From positions 1-35,284 of the forward strand of contig CAZAKZ010000049.1 in NCBI GenBank assembly GCA_964485695.1: 35,284 nt of DNA, read 5' to 3'. The translations under genes and the position numbers were made by a program. How positions within the stretch are numbered: position 1 is the stretch's first letter; every line of letters starts with the position of its first letter. This stretch comes from CAZAKZ01 sp964485695. GTDB taxonomy: Bacteria > Planctomycetota > JAFGQW01. Positions 27,923 to 35,284 of the stretch are shown piece after piece. The notes under the pieces were generated by a model. The model made no database searches. It saw nothing but the letters and a program-made list of their open reading frames with translations, and was not told where the DNA came from.

Positions 27923-29478
27923 GATGATTTTCCCAGGCGTTCGTAGGCCGCCCAGAATCGGTGCGTGGCCCCGGGATCGGGCTTCACCTCCAGAATGCAC
28001 GCGCCGGCTTCAGGCAGGGTATCGGGGATCTCTTCCCACGCTTCGTGGTGCAGGTCCCACATGCGGGCCCAGGCCCCAAAGGTGATGGCGTGCTCGTTCT
28101 GGAACACCGGATTCTCGAACATCCGGGAGAAGATGCGCCCGCCGCCGTTGTTGAGGATCGCAATGCGGAGCCGCCGAGGACCCAGGTGCGGAATGATCCA
28201 CGGGGCGCCGAGGTCGTAAAGCGCGGTGAGGTCACCCACGAGGGCCCAGTTCTCCACGTCGGATCGGGTGAGGCCGAGGAAGGTGGAGATCTGGCCGTCG
28301 ATGCCGCAGGCACCGCGGCTCGAGTGGATCTCCCGGGGGCCGGGACCTGGCGCAGCGAAGAGGTCCCACTCCCGGACAGGGAGGCTGTTGCCCAGGAAGA
28401 TCCGGGCTGGGGTCGGGATTCGCTTCGAGAGGTGATGCACGAGGGCCGGTTCGGAACGGGGCTCTCCGGCCAGGAGGGCTTGCAGGGCCTCGTATCGGTC
28501 CCGGTCCCGGTGCCAGTATTCCAGCGCCAGGGGTTCGGCCTTCTCCGGCGTCACCGCGGCCAGCACCTCACCCGGTGGGCCCTGGATCCCCTGGCCCCGG
28601 CTCAATCCCTTAAACGACGTCCGGGCCACGGAAAACACCGGGAGTTCTTTTCGTGTCTCCTCGAGATCCCGCCAGTAGCGCAGGACGGGGACGCCGCCAA
28701 TACGGAGGACGCCGTCGACGGGGAGCTCCCGGAGGAGGGCTTCTCCCGATCGAAGAAGAAGGGGTTGCAGCTCCGGATCCTCGCGCAGCTGCGAGTGACC
28801 CTCGGCCAGGATCGGGGCGCCGAGACGAAGGAGGAAGGACCGAACCCCCTCCGTGTCCCCCGCCTCGAGGGCGCCGGCGAGGACCAGAGGCGTCCTGACC
28901 GAGCGGAGAAAGGCCTCGAGGTCCTGGATGCCGCGGGCGTGATCCGACCGGGTCTTCACGGTGCCGACGGCTTCGAGGCACAGGACGTTCGGGGCGGCGT
29001 CGAGGAGGGGCTCCTCGAAACACACGTTGACGTGGACCGGATGAAGGCGATTCCAATCCTCGAGTGCTAGAGTATCGTCCCCTTCCGAATCCAGGACCGT
29101 GGGTGCGTACGGGTCAAGCAGGCCGGGTTGCTCGATGGCCTGGGGCGCGCCTGTGCCCCGGAACCGCTTCGGCCTGTCAGCCGTCACCAGGACCAGAGGA
29201 ACGCCGGTATAGTAGGCCTCGATGGCCGCGGGAAGAACCTCGGCGGCGGCCGTGCCCGAGGTGGTGAGAACGCCCACCGGCGCCCGGAGACTTGAAGCCA
29301 GGCCGAGGGCGAAGAAAGCGGCGCTGCGCTCCTCGTAGAAGGCATAGACACGGGTGTGGGTGGAAGCGTGGAGGACCGACACCAGGGGGCTGTTCCGTCC
29401 TCCGGGGGCCATGCACCAGGCCTGGACCCCGGCCCCGGCCAGAGCCGTGAGGAGCTCTTCGCTCCGGCGGACGTTCAT
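27919..29478 (-). CDS. menD: SEPHCHC synthase MenD (ThDP-dependent)
   Basis: The 519-residue protein shows the MenD pattern: APGGRNSPL near residue 25, the YEERSAAFFALGLA block, TSGTAAAEVLPAAIEA, ADRP, and the ThDP/metal motif from GDLTALYD to NNGGGRIF. It joins 2-oxoglutarate-derived succinic semialdehyde to isochorismate, the first committed step. The ATG overlaps the end of menF by ATGA. Length is slightly below E. coli MenD (556). Confidence 0.96.
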   Translation of the reverse strand: MNVRRSEELLTALAGAGVQAWCMAPGGRNSPLVSVLHASTHTRVYAFYEERSAAFFALGLASSLRAPVGVLTTSGTAAAEVLPAAIEAYYTGVPLVLVTADRPKRFRGTGAPQAIEQPGLLDPYAPTVLDSEGDDTLALEDWNRLHPVHVNVCFEEPLLDAAPNVLCLEAVGTVKTRSDHARGIQDLEAFLRSVRTPLVLAGALEAGDTEGVRSFLLRLGAPILAEGHSQLREDPELQPLLLRSGEALLRELPVDGVLRIGGVPVLRYWRDLEETRKELPVFSVARTSFKGLSRGQGIQGPPGEVLAAVTPEKAEPLALEYWHRDRDRYEALQALLAGEPRSEPALVHHLSKRIPTPARIFLGNSLPVREWDLFAAPGPGPREIHSSRGACGIDGQISTFLGLTRSDVENWALVGDLTALYDLGAPWIIPHLGPRRLRIAILNNGGGRIFSRMFENPVFQNEHAITFGAWARMWDLHHEAWEEIPDTLPEAGACILEVKPDPGATHRFWAAYERLGKSS

Positions 29479-30512
29479 GGCTCCAGGATTCTCATGACGG
29501 CCTCCCGCTTCTGGTTCAGCTCCCACCATTCACGGTCCAGGACGCTGCCGGCTACGACGCCAGCGCCGGCGCCGATGCGAAGCGCATCCCCTGCCCATTG
29601 CACGTTGCGGATGGCCACGAGACAGAGACCCGATCCGTCCTCGGCCCGGTATCCGAATGGAGCGCCGAATCGGCCCCGGCGGACGTCTCGGTCGCCGGCC
29701 TTGAGCCAGGCCAGGCTCGCCGCTCGTGGCGCTCCCCCCAGGGCCGGCGTGGGATGGAGGGCGTGCACCAGGTCCTGGAACGTGGCAGGCGTTTCCGCCT
29801 CGAGTTCCAGAAGGATGTCGGTCTTCAGGTGGGCCACGCCGGGCATGCACAGAATCTCCGTGCTACTGCACCGGGTCGAGCCAAGTGGTTCGAGGGCCTT
29901 CAGGATGTGCTCCAGCACGATGCTGTGCTCGGCGCGTTCCTTGGGGTCTTCCAGGAGGCGGCCAGCGCCCTCGTTAGGAGCCGTGCCGGCCAGGGCCATG
30001 GTGTGCACTTCGCCGCCGGGGGCGAAACGAAAGAGGACTTCCGGGGTGGCGCCTACCATGCCTCCCTCCTCGTCCCAGTACCCGTAGGGCACCAGAGGGG
30101 GTGCGATACGGGCTACACTTTCGAGGAGGTGCGGCAGGAGTCCGGTTCGGGGGGCCTCCCCGTGACCCTCCCAGAAGGTGACGGGCACGGCCTTGGTCAG
30201 GGTACCGGCCGTGATCTGTCGCTTCAGGTCCTCGAAGGTCTCGGCGAACGCTTCGAATCGCGGTTCGGACCACGCAACGGGTTCGGGATCGCGGGCAGGG
30301 GCACGAACTCGGTCGGGAAGCTGGTCCAGGGGAAGCTCCATCCAGTCCGCGGCGATGCGCCAGGGAGCGGGATCTTCCAGGAAGAAATCCGGCACGAAGA
30401 GGGCCGGCTCCCGGGGCGGAGGATCGGCCGATTTCCGGAAGGGCCCCTGGGCCGCGAGAATCCGGTCCGGCCTGTGGAGGAGGAAGGCGCCGTCTTTCTG
30501 GAAATCAAGCAT
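29475..30512 (-). CDS. menF: Isochorismate synthase MenF
   Basis: The 345-residue chorismate-binding enzyme has the family motifs HPTPALGGAP, FGAPFGY, CLVAIRNV and GAGAGVVAGS, and a Lys in TLTKAVPV where the catalytic base lies. It converts chorismate to isochorismate, feeding MenD. It is shorter than E. coli MenF (431), lacking part of the N-terminal region, as seen in several other phyla. The ATG at 30512 was chosen at the beginning of recognisable sequence; the ribosome-binding site is weak, so a slightly different start is possible. It is first in the men operon and divergent from aroF across 96 bases. Confidence 0.92.
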   Translation of the reverse strand: MLDFQKDGAFLLHRPDRILAAQGPFRKSADPPPREPALFVPDFFLEDPAPWRIAADWMELPLDQLPDRVRAPARDPEPVAWSEPRFEAFAETFEDLKRQITAGTLTKAVPVTFWEGHGEAPRTGLLPHLLESVARIAPPLVPYGYWDEEGGMVGATPEVLFRFAPGGEVHTMALAGTAPNEGAGRLLEDPKERAEHSIVLEHILKALEPLGSTRCSSTEILCMPGVAHLKTDILLELEAETPATFQDLVHALHPTPALGGAPRAASLAWLKAGDRDVRRGRFGAPFGYRAEDGSGLCLVAIRNVQWAGDALRIGAGAGVVAGSVLDREWWELNQKREAVMRILEP

Positions 30513-30608
30513 GTTTGCGCCCAGTTGTCGGATCCCGGGATCACGGACAAGAAGATGCCGGAGTCGCTTGTCTTGGAAAGTGAACCCCTCGATGCTATTA
30601 CCATTAGT

Positions 30609-31427
30609 ATGCAAAACAAGAGGACCCAAACGCTCTCCCCCCATCCAGTGCAGGTCGGACCGGTCACCTTCGGCGGTCCGGCCTTTGTCGTGGTGGCCGG
30701 CCCGTGCGCCATCGAGTCGGCCGAACAGTTCTCTGCCATTGCCGGGGCCGTGAAGGCCTCGGGCGCTGTGATGCTCAGGGGCGGCATCTACAAGCTGCGA
30801 ACCCACCCCGATTCCTTCCAGGGTCTGGGGAACGGCGGCCTGGTCTGGGCCAGGGAGGTCCGGAGCCGGGTGGGATTGCCCCTGGTGTCCGAGGTGGTGG
30901 ATCCCCGGCAGATCGAGGCCATGGTGGACGTGGTGGACATGTTCCAGGTGGGCACCCGGAACATGTACAACTACAGCCTCCTTAAGGAGCTCGGCAAGGC
31001 TGGGAAACCGGTACTCTTCAAGCGGGGCTTTTCGGCCCGGGTGGAGGAGTGGCTCCTGGCGGCGGAGTACATCCTCCGGGAGGGCAACCCCGACGTGGTG
31101 CTATGCGAGCGCGGCATCCGCACCTTCGAGACGGACACCCGAAACACCCTGGACCTCTCGGCCGTGGCCCTGGTCAAGACCCGGTCCCCGCTCCCGATTC
31201 TGGTGGATCCCTCCCACGCCACGGGGCGCCGCGACCTCGTCGAGGCCATGTCCCTGGCCGCAGCCGCGGCCGGAGCTGACGGCCTGCTCCTGGAGGTCCA
31301 CAGCGATCCGGACGCGGCCCTGTCCGATCCCGGCCAGAGCCTCGACTTCGACAGCTTCTCCCGCCTCATGGAGAGGTTGAAGCCGCTGCTCACCGCGCTG
31401 AACCGGCCGCTGCACACCCTTCCATGA
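30609..31427 (+). CDS. aroF: 3-Deoxy-7-phosphoheptulonate synthase, core-only type I-beta
   Basis: The 272-residue TIM-barrel enzyme has VAGPCAIES, RGGIYKLRTHPDSFQGLG, GTRNMYN, FKRGFSA and VDPSHATGRRDLV, all typical of the DAHP synthase/KdsA superfamily; the RGGIYKxRT form indicates DAHP synthase. It condenses phosphoenolpyruvate and erythrose 4-phosphate, the first shikimate step, so it supplies chorismate. It lacks the N-terminal ferredoxin-like domain and any chorismate mutase domain, so feedback control may be absent. The start is uncertain because no good ribosome-binding site is seen. It is divergent from menF and overlaps menG by ATGA. Confidence 0.9.
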   Translation: MQNKRTQTLSPHPVQVGPVTFGGPAFVVVAGPCAIESAEQFSAIAGAVKASGAVMLRGGIYKLRTHPDSFQGLGNGGLVWAREVRSRVGLPLVSEVVDPRQIEAMVDVVDMFQVGTRNMYNYSLLKELGKAGKPVLFKRGFSARVEEWLLAAEYILREGNPDVVLCERGIRTFETDTRNTLDLSAVALVKTRSPLPILVDPSHATGRRDLVEAMSLAAAAAGADGLLLEVHSDPDAALSDPGQSLDFDSFSRLMERLKPLLTALNRPLHTLP

Positions 31428-32128
31428 CCGGGCCGGACGCGGACCGAATTCGCTCCATGTTCAGCACCCTCGCGCGGCGCTACGACCGGGCCAACACGGT
31501 CCTCTCCGCGGGCATCCATCACCTGTGGCGGAGATCCATGGTGCGCTGGAGCGGCGCCGGGCCGGGGGACCGGGTCCTCGACTGCGCCACGGGCACGGGT
31601 GACCTCGCCTTCGCGTTCAAGCGGGTGGTGGGAGACGAGGGCGTGGTGGTGGGCATGGATTTCTGCGAGGCCATGCTGGACGTGGCGCAGCAAAAGGCGC
31701 GGCGCCGCGGCCTGGACGTCCGGTTCGAGGCGGCGGACGTCATGTCCTTGCCCCACGACACCGACAGCTTCGATTTCGCGGCCATCGCCTTCGGCATCCG
31801 GAACGTCAGCGATGCAGTGCAGGGCCTCAGGGAGATGGGGCGTGTCACCCGGCCGGACGGCCGGGTCCTGGTGCTGGAGTTCGGCCAGGTGGAGGCGCCG
31901 GTGCTGAAGCAGGTCTACAACCTCTACGCCCGGAAGTTCCTGCCCCGCATCGGCGGATGGGTGACGGGCCACCGCCGGGCCTACGACTACCTCAAGGCGT
32001 CGTCGTCCCGCATGGAGTGCCGGGAGGCGTTCCTGGCCCGCATGGCGGAGACCGGAACGCTCAAGGATCCAGAATACCGGCCCCTCATGGGGGGGGTCGC
32101 CTTCATGTACCGGGCGCGGAGCGTGTAG
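31424..32128 (+). CDS. menG: Demethylmenaquinone methyltransferase MenG/UbiE
   Basis: This 234-residue SAM-dependent methyltransferase has the UbiE/MenG signatures: MFSTLARRYDRANTVLS at the start, motif I DCATGTGDLAF, FGIRNV and the late YDYLKAS. It methylates demethylmenaquinone in the last step of menaquinone synthesis. The ATG overlaps the aroF stop by four bases, so these two are coupled. With the divergent men operon it completes most of the pathway. Confidence 0.95.
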   Translation: MTGPDADRIRSMFSTLARRYDRANTVLSAGIHHLWRRSMVRWSGAGPGDRVLDCATGTGDLAFAFKRVVGDEGVVVGMDFCEAMLDVAQQKARRRGLDVRFEAADVMSLPHDTDSFDFAAIAFGIRNVSDAVQGLREMGRVTRPDGRVLVLEFGQVEAPVLKQVYNLYARKFLPRIGGWVTGHRRAYDYLKASSSRMECREAFLARMAETGTLKDPEYRPLMGGVAFMYRARSV

Positions 32129-32132
32129 GGGG

Positions 32133-32160
32133 CCGGTGGATAAATCCTCCGGTTGATTTT
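32133..32160 (+). terminator. Probable terminator after menG
   Basis: CCGG-T-GGA pairs with TCC-T-CCGG around a TAAA loop (32133-32152, one T-T mismatch) and is followed by TTGATTTT. It starts 5 bases after the menG stop codon. Confidence 0.6.
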
Positions 32161-32230
32161 GGTGGAACCCCCCCCAGCTCTCCAATTTGTGCAATCGAAT
32201 TGTTGGGGCGCATTGTTGCGGGCCACCGAT

Positions 32231-32328
32231 CCCACGGCCTGATTATTTCCTGGATCGGGACATTTCTGGGGCGTGGGGCATCCCACAGCCCAGAAATGTC
32301 CCGATCCAGGAAATAATCAGGCCGTGGG
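32231..32328. repeat. 98-nt compound palindromic repeat, copy D (47-4-47), nearly perfect
   Basis: Unit 1 (32231-32277) begins CCCACG and ends CGTGGG; unit 2 (32282-32328) begins CCCACA and ends CGTGGG; the spacer is GCAT, as in copy B. Including five flanking bases each side, the arms 32226-32270 and 32289-32333 are perfect inverted complements over 45 bases; two mismatched pairs and five more matching pairs lead to the tip. Each unit is also a quasi-palindrome centred on nucleotide 24, with apical TCCTG/CGGGA in unit 1. It lies in the gap after menG. Confidence 0.92.
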
Positions 32329-32533
32329 ATCGGCACTCGACTCGAAGCCGGAAGCTACCGACAGCCTGATCCATTACTACTGTACGGGCACGTTTCCGCC
32401 TTCGTGCGGACCTGAACATACCGCTTTGAGCGGTTCGTGATTTTCAAAGCCTCCGGCCCTGCCAGAGGATGAATTTCTCAAAGGCTGATATAATAATCCG
32501 GTCCCCGCATCGACATTCACGCCGGAGGTGGAA

Positions 32534-33856
32534 ATGCGGATCTTTCTTGCAGCGATGGTGCTCGTGACCACGGCCCTGCCTGTCTGTGGTCAGGACGCCA
32601 AAGACAAGCCCGTCGCCCTCACGCCCGAGGCGCGCGACGAGGCCATTGTCCGGGCCATGCGCTACCTGGACGATTACCTGTGGCGGCTCGGGAACGAACA
32701 GGGCTCCCCGCGGAAGCAGTATGCCATTGCCGTGACCGGCTGGGCCTACCTCCTGGCCGGCGACAAGGCGGGGGGCGAAAAGAAACTGCCCGGCCGCGGC
32801 AAGCAGCTGAGCCGCATCCGCAAGTACCTGAATCGCTACGCATCCCTCGTGGCCGGCGAATACAAGCAGAAGGACAAGAAGAAGGGCCGAAAGGCGAAGA
32901 AAAAGGCGGCTGAAAACCCCGTACCCGAGACGCCTTCGGGACGCGGCTTTCCGCGCGGACCGGTCCAGTACAACTGGCCGCTCTCCATCGCGGCGCACTT
33001 CTTTGCCGAGAGTGCGGCCCGGGGCAGGAACGCCGGATCGTCGCGCAAGGCCTTGAAGTCCATCGTCCGGGTCCTGGAGGCGACACAGCAGCCGAACGGC
33101 GGGTGGGGCCACGACGATGCGGCGCGGCCGGGCAAGGGCCCGCCGCCCATCACCATTCCCAAGCCGGGGGGGACCGTCACCCTCACGTATCCGCACACCT
33201 TGCTCGCCGCTTCTCAGTGCGCGCTCTCCGGCCTCGGGGTGGCGCACCGGTTATTCAAGACCAGACAGGTGAAGTCCCTGGAGCGCGGACGGGACTACTT
33301 TGAAAAGGCCCAGAACGCGAACGGAACCTTCCCCTATGACCCCTCCCAGAAGCACGGCGTGAAGTCCAGCTCGGCCATGGCAGGCGGCATCGAGGTGGCG
33401 CGGACCGGCGGCGCAGTGTTCGCCCTGCTCTGCGCCGGGGCGAATCCGCAGGATCCCGCGATTATCGCCGCGCTCAAGGCCGTGGACGAGCGGCCCGACC
33501 TGCTCTCGGAGGGCCACGGCTCGGCCTCCATGGCCCTCCAGTTCGGGGCGCTCCTGTCCAGAGCGCGCGGCCCCGAGGCCTGGAACCGGTTCCGGCAGAT
33601 CTTTCTGCCGCGCATTCTGTCGAGCCAGGAAGAGGACGGATCGTTCAAGTGCGTCTGCAAGCAGGCGTCGCCCGGGGTCACCTGCGACACGAGGCAAATT
33701 CCCGGCGCGAATTGGCCCGGGTACATGGAAGGCAAACAGGCCTACGTGACGGCGATCTATACCCTGATCCTGGTCCTCGACCGGGCGGCGATCAAGGCCA
33801 TCCCCGAGATGCCGAAGATGCGCGCCCCCCAAACCCCGTCGCCGAAGCGGACGTGA
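32534..33856 (+). CDS. Exported prenyltransferase/squalene-cyclase-like repeat (alpha-toroid) protein
   Basis: This 440-residue protein has a signal peptide (MRIFLAAMVLVTTALPVCG) and repeated QxxxGxF/W motifs: QQPNGGWGHDD, QNANGTFPYD and QEEDGSFKC. These are the spacing elements of terpenoid-cyclase/prenyltransferase-type alpha-toroids. The DxDD-type cyclase motif is not seen and the protein is exported, so it is probably a structural or sugar-related toroid rather than a terpene cyclase. A Lys-rich insert occurs near residues 110-130. GGAGG lies five bases before the ATG at 32534; a GTG two codons earlier overlaps that site. Function unknown. Confidence 0.75.
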   Translation: MRIFLAAMVLVTTALPVCGQDAKDKPVALTPEARDEAIVRAMRYLDDYLWRLGNEQGSPRKQYAIAVTGWAYLLAGDKAGGEKKLPGRGKQLSRIRKYLNRYASLVAGEYKQKDKKKGRKAKKKAAENPVPETPSGRGFPRGPVQYNWPLSIAAHFFAESAARGRNAGSSRKALKSIVRVLEATQQPNGGWGHDDAARPGKGPPPITIPKPGGTVTLTYPHTLLAASQCALSGLGVAHRLFKTRQVKSLERGRDYFEKAQNANGTFPYDPSQKHGVKSSSAMAGGIEVARTGGAVFALLCAGANPQDPAIIAALKAVDERPDLLSEGHGSASMALQFGALLSRARGPEAWNRFRQIFLPRILSSQEEDGSFKCVCKQASPGVTCDTRQIPGANWPGYMEGKQAYVTAIYTLILVLDRAAIKAIPEMPKMRAPQTPSPKRT

Positions 33857-33872
33857 TCGATGCCGGACTGCC

Positions 33873-35096
33873 ATGAATAAATCCACGATGGTCGTGGCCG
33901 TGGTGGGCGCGGGTCCGGCGGGCCTCATGGCCGCCACGGTCCTCTCCGAACGCGGCCCGGGCGTGAACGTATATGACGCCATGCCCACGGCCGGGCGCAA
34001 GTTCCTCCTGGCCGGTCGCGGTGGCTTGAACCTGACCCACGCCGAGGCCACGGCCACCTTCGTTAAGAAGTACGGACCCCGGGCCGCCCTCTTCGAGAGA
34101 CTCCTCGACCGCTTCTCTCCGTCCGACGTCCGGGCCTGGGCCCGCGACCTGGGCGTGGACACCTTCGTGGGCTCCACCGGCCGGGTGTTTCCCGAGGCGC
34201 TCAGGTCGGCGCCCCTGCTCCGGGCCTGGTTGCGCAGGCTGCGGCACAAGGGCGTCTGCTTTCACACCCGGCACCGGTGGGCGGGATTCACCGGGGACGG
34301 AGGCCTGGTGTTCATGACAAAGACCGGGGAGAGAACCGCGGCCCACCCGGACGCAGCCATCCTGGCCCTGGGCGGTGCCAGTCGACCGGAGACGGGATCG
34401 GACGGCGCCTGGACCGGGATCCTGGAGGGCCGGGGTATCCGCGTGAAGCCCCTCGTGCCCTCAAACTGCGGCTTCGAGATCGAGGGGGATCGCTCGTTTC
34501 TCGAGAAGTGGGAGGGCCGGCCGCTGAAGAACCTCGTGCTCACTTGCGAGGATCGAAGCGTGGCGGGTGAGATCATCCTGACGCGGTACGGGGTGGAGGG
34601 TGGCGGGATTTACGCCCTGAGCGCCCGGCTCCGCGAGACCCTCGAGGCCCGGGGCCGGGCCGTGGTCCACCTCGACCTGAAGCGCGACCTGACCCCGGCC
34701 GAGGTGGAGAAGCGCCTGAAGCGCCCCCGGGGCAAGGCGTCGCTCTCGAACTTCCTGCGCAAGACCCTCGGCCTGACCGGGCCGGTGCCGTCCCTCCTCC
34801 GGGCGTTCTGCGCGGCCGAGGACCTCGGCGATGCGCATCGCCTTGCCTTGAAGATCAAAGATCTTCCGGTACCGCTTTCGGGTATCCGGACCGTGGAGGA
34901 GGCCCTCTCGTCGGCGGGCGGGGTGGATTTCGCCGAGGTGGACGAGAACCTCATGCTCCGGAAGATCCCCGGGATCTTCGTGGCGGGGGAGATGCTCGAC
35001 TACGACGCACCCACCGGGGGATACCTGCTCCAGGCCGCGTTCAGCACCGGATGGACGGCCGGCCACGGCGCGGCGGCGTGGCTGGAGGGGCGGTAG
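33873..35096 (+). CDS. HI0933/YhiN-family FAD-dependent oxidoreductase
   Basis: The 407-residue flavoprotein has the dinucleotide motif GAGPAGLMAA near the N-terminus, the family block GRKFLLAGRGGLNLTH (41-56), GSTGRVFPEA, and the C-terminal AGEMLDYDAPTGGYLLQAAF, characteristic of the HI0933-like group. Reaction and substrate are not established for this family. It begins 17 bases after the toroid-like gene and may share its transcript. A second in-frame ATG at 33888 also precedes the Rossmann strand. Confidence 0.92.
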   Translation: MNKSTMVVAVVGAGPAGLMAATVLSERGPGVNVYDAMPTAGRKFLLAGRGGLNLTHAEATATFVKKYGPRAALFERLLDRFSPSDVRAWARDLGVDTFVGSTGRVFPEALRSAPLLRAWLRRLRHKGVCFHTRHRWAGFTGDGGLVFMTKTGERTAAHPDAAILALGGASRPETGSDGAWTGILEGRGIRVKPLVPSNCGFEIEGDRSFLEKWEGRPLKNLVLTCEDRSVAGEIILTRYGVEGGGIYALSARLRETLEARGRAVVHLDLKRDLTPAEVEKRLKRPRGKASLSNFLRKTLGLTGPVPSLLRAFCAAEDLGDAHRLALKIKDLPVPLSGIRTVEEALSSAGGVDFAEVDENLMLRKIPGIFVAGEMLDYDAPTGGYLLQAAFSTGWTAGHGAAAWLEGR

Positions 35097-35113
35097 GGTC
35101 GAGGTTCAACGTA

Positions 35114-35142
35114 TTGTGTTCGGGAAACCACTGCAGCATAAT
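35114..35142 (+). promoter_or_regulatory. Possible promoter reading out of the right end
   Basis: TTGTGT (35114-35119) and CATAAT (35137-35142) are 17 bases apart; the -10 matches five of six consensus positions, the -35 only three. No complete gene follows within the window. Confidence 0.3.
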
Positions 35143-35239
35143 CTCGGAATTCCATATTCATAGAGGTGGTTTGTTGTCTGGTGAGAGCCAGGATCAAGTC
35201 CTCTGGTATCTTCTGAGTCGATTCCTGCACCTAAATAGC

Positions 35240-35272
35240 CGGTCATAATTCGTAGCAGTCGACATTATGCCG
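35240..35272. terminator. Possible hairpin terminator at the right edge
   Basis: CGG-T-CATAAT pairs with ATTATG-CCG around a 14-base loop and is followed by CCCTTTTCTTC. It may end transcription from the flavoprotein gene, although it lies about 145 bases after that stop codon. Confidence 0.35.
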
Positions 35273-35284
35273 CCCTTTTCTTCG

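Larger units (their letters stand above)
32129..32533. other. 405-base gene-free region between menG and the toroid-like gene
   Basis: No gene is seen. It holds a probable menG terminator (32133-32160), a CCAATT/AATTGTTGG-type weak inverted repeat (about 32179-32207), the long palindromic element copy D (32226-32333) and an AT-richer stretch (about 32345-32510) that should carry the promoter and leader of the next gene. Confidence 0.6.

Noticed and set aside
23646..32328. CRISPR array or tandem direct repeats
   Set aside because: The units are inverted, dispersed over 8 kb, and differ strongly in inner sequence; there are no regular spacers or cas genes.
35180..35249. Very short reading frame starting with TTG after GAGGTGG near the right edge
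   Set aside because: It is only about 23 codons, has a weak start and no recognisable product, and the window ends soon after.

Overview
This is a GC-rich bacterial chromosome segment with dense gene packing, many 4-base ATGA gene overlaps and many exported proteins. No ribosomal RNA, tRNA, CRISPR array, phage gene or transposase was seen. The gene set points to a Gram-negative-type envelope: an ExbB/ExbD motor, lipoproteins and signal peptides. Exported metallophosphoesterase-LamG, Tat-type sulfatase, WD40 and toroid-like proteins are reminiscent of Planctomycetota or a related uncultured lineage. That placement is inference from gene style, not from a marker gene.

Layout. (1) 80-4594, minus strand: one operon encoding a TPR lipoprotein, two exported helical/coiled-coil proteins, ExbB, ExbD and a TonB-like transducer with an unusual C-terminal domain. 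It looks like a self-contained, proton-motive-force-driven envelope machine. (2) 4806-11778: TrkH potassium transporter (minus), then a metallophosphoesterase-LamG protein, a LOG-family protein, a class II aldolase and an exported TraB/GumN-like protein (plus). (3) 12117-20704: MobA, a long MDR dehydrogenase, a PqqD-like protein, a small FmdB zinc ribbon, SfsA, a lipoprotein prolyl oligopeptidase, an exported WD40 propeller and a RecQ helicase. (4) 20708-23604: a divergent sulfatase and exported toroid-like protein pair, possibly acting on sulfated glycans. (5) 23777-32128: the menaquinone locus. menF-menD-menH-menB-menA-menE form one coupled minus-strand operon; aroF-menG run divergently from its head; a hotdog thioesterase that may be the missing DHNA-CoA hydrolase sits beyond its tail. 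menC is not present. (6) 32534-35096: an exported alpha-toroid protein and an HI0933-type flavoprotein.

The most unusual signal is in the non-coding DNA. Three intergenic elements (23646-23743, 24220-24317, 32231-32328) share an exact 47-4-47 nt design. Each 47-nt unit starts with YYCAC, ends with GTGRR and is itself a quasi-palindrome centred on nucleotide 24, and the two units of each element are inverted complements of each other. Their inner sequences differ strongly while the pairing is kept. A related fragment lies at the left edge (1-66). Two copies bracket the thioesterase gene. Together with the TonB-like operon, this repeat family is the best candidate here for something undescribed.
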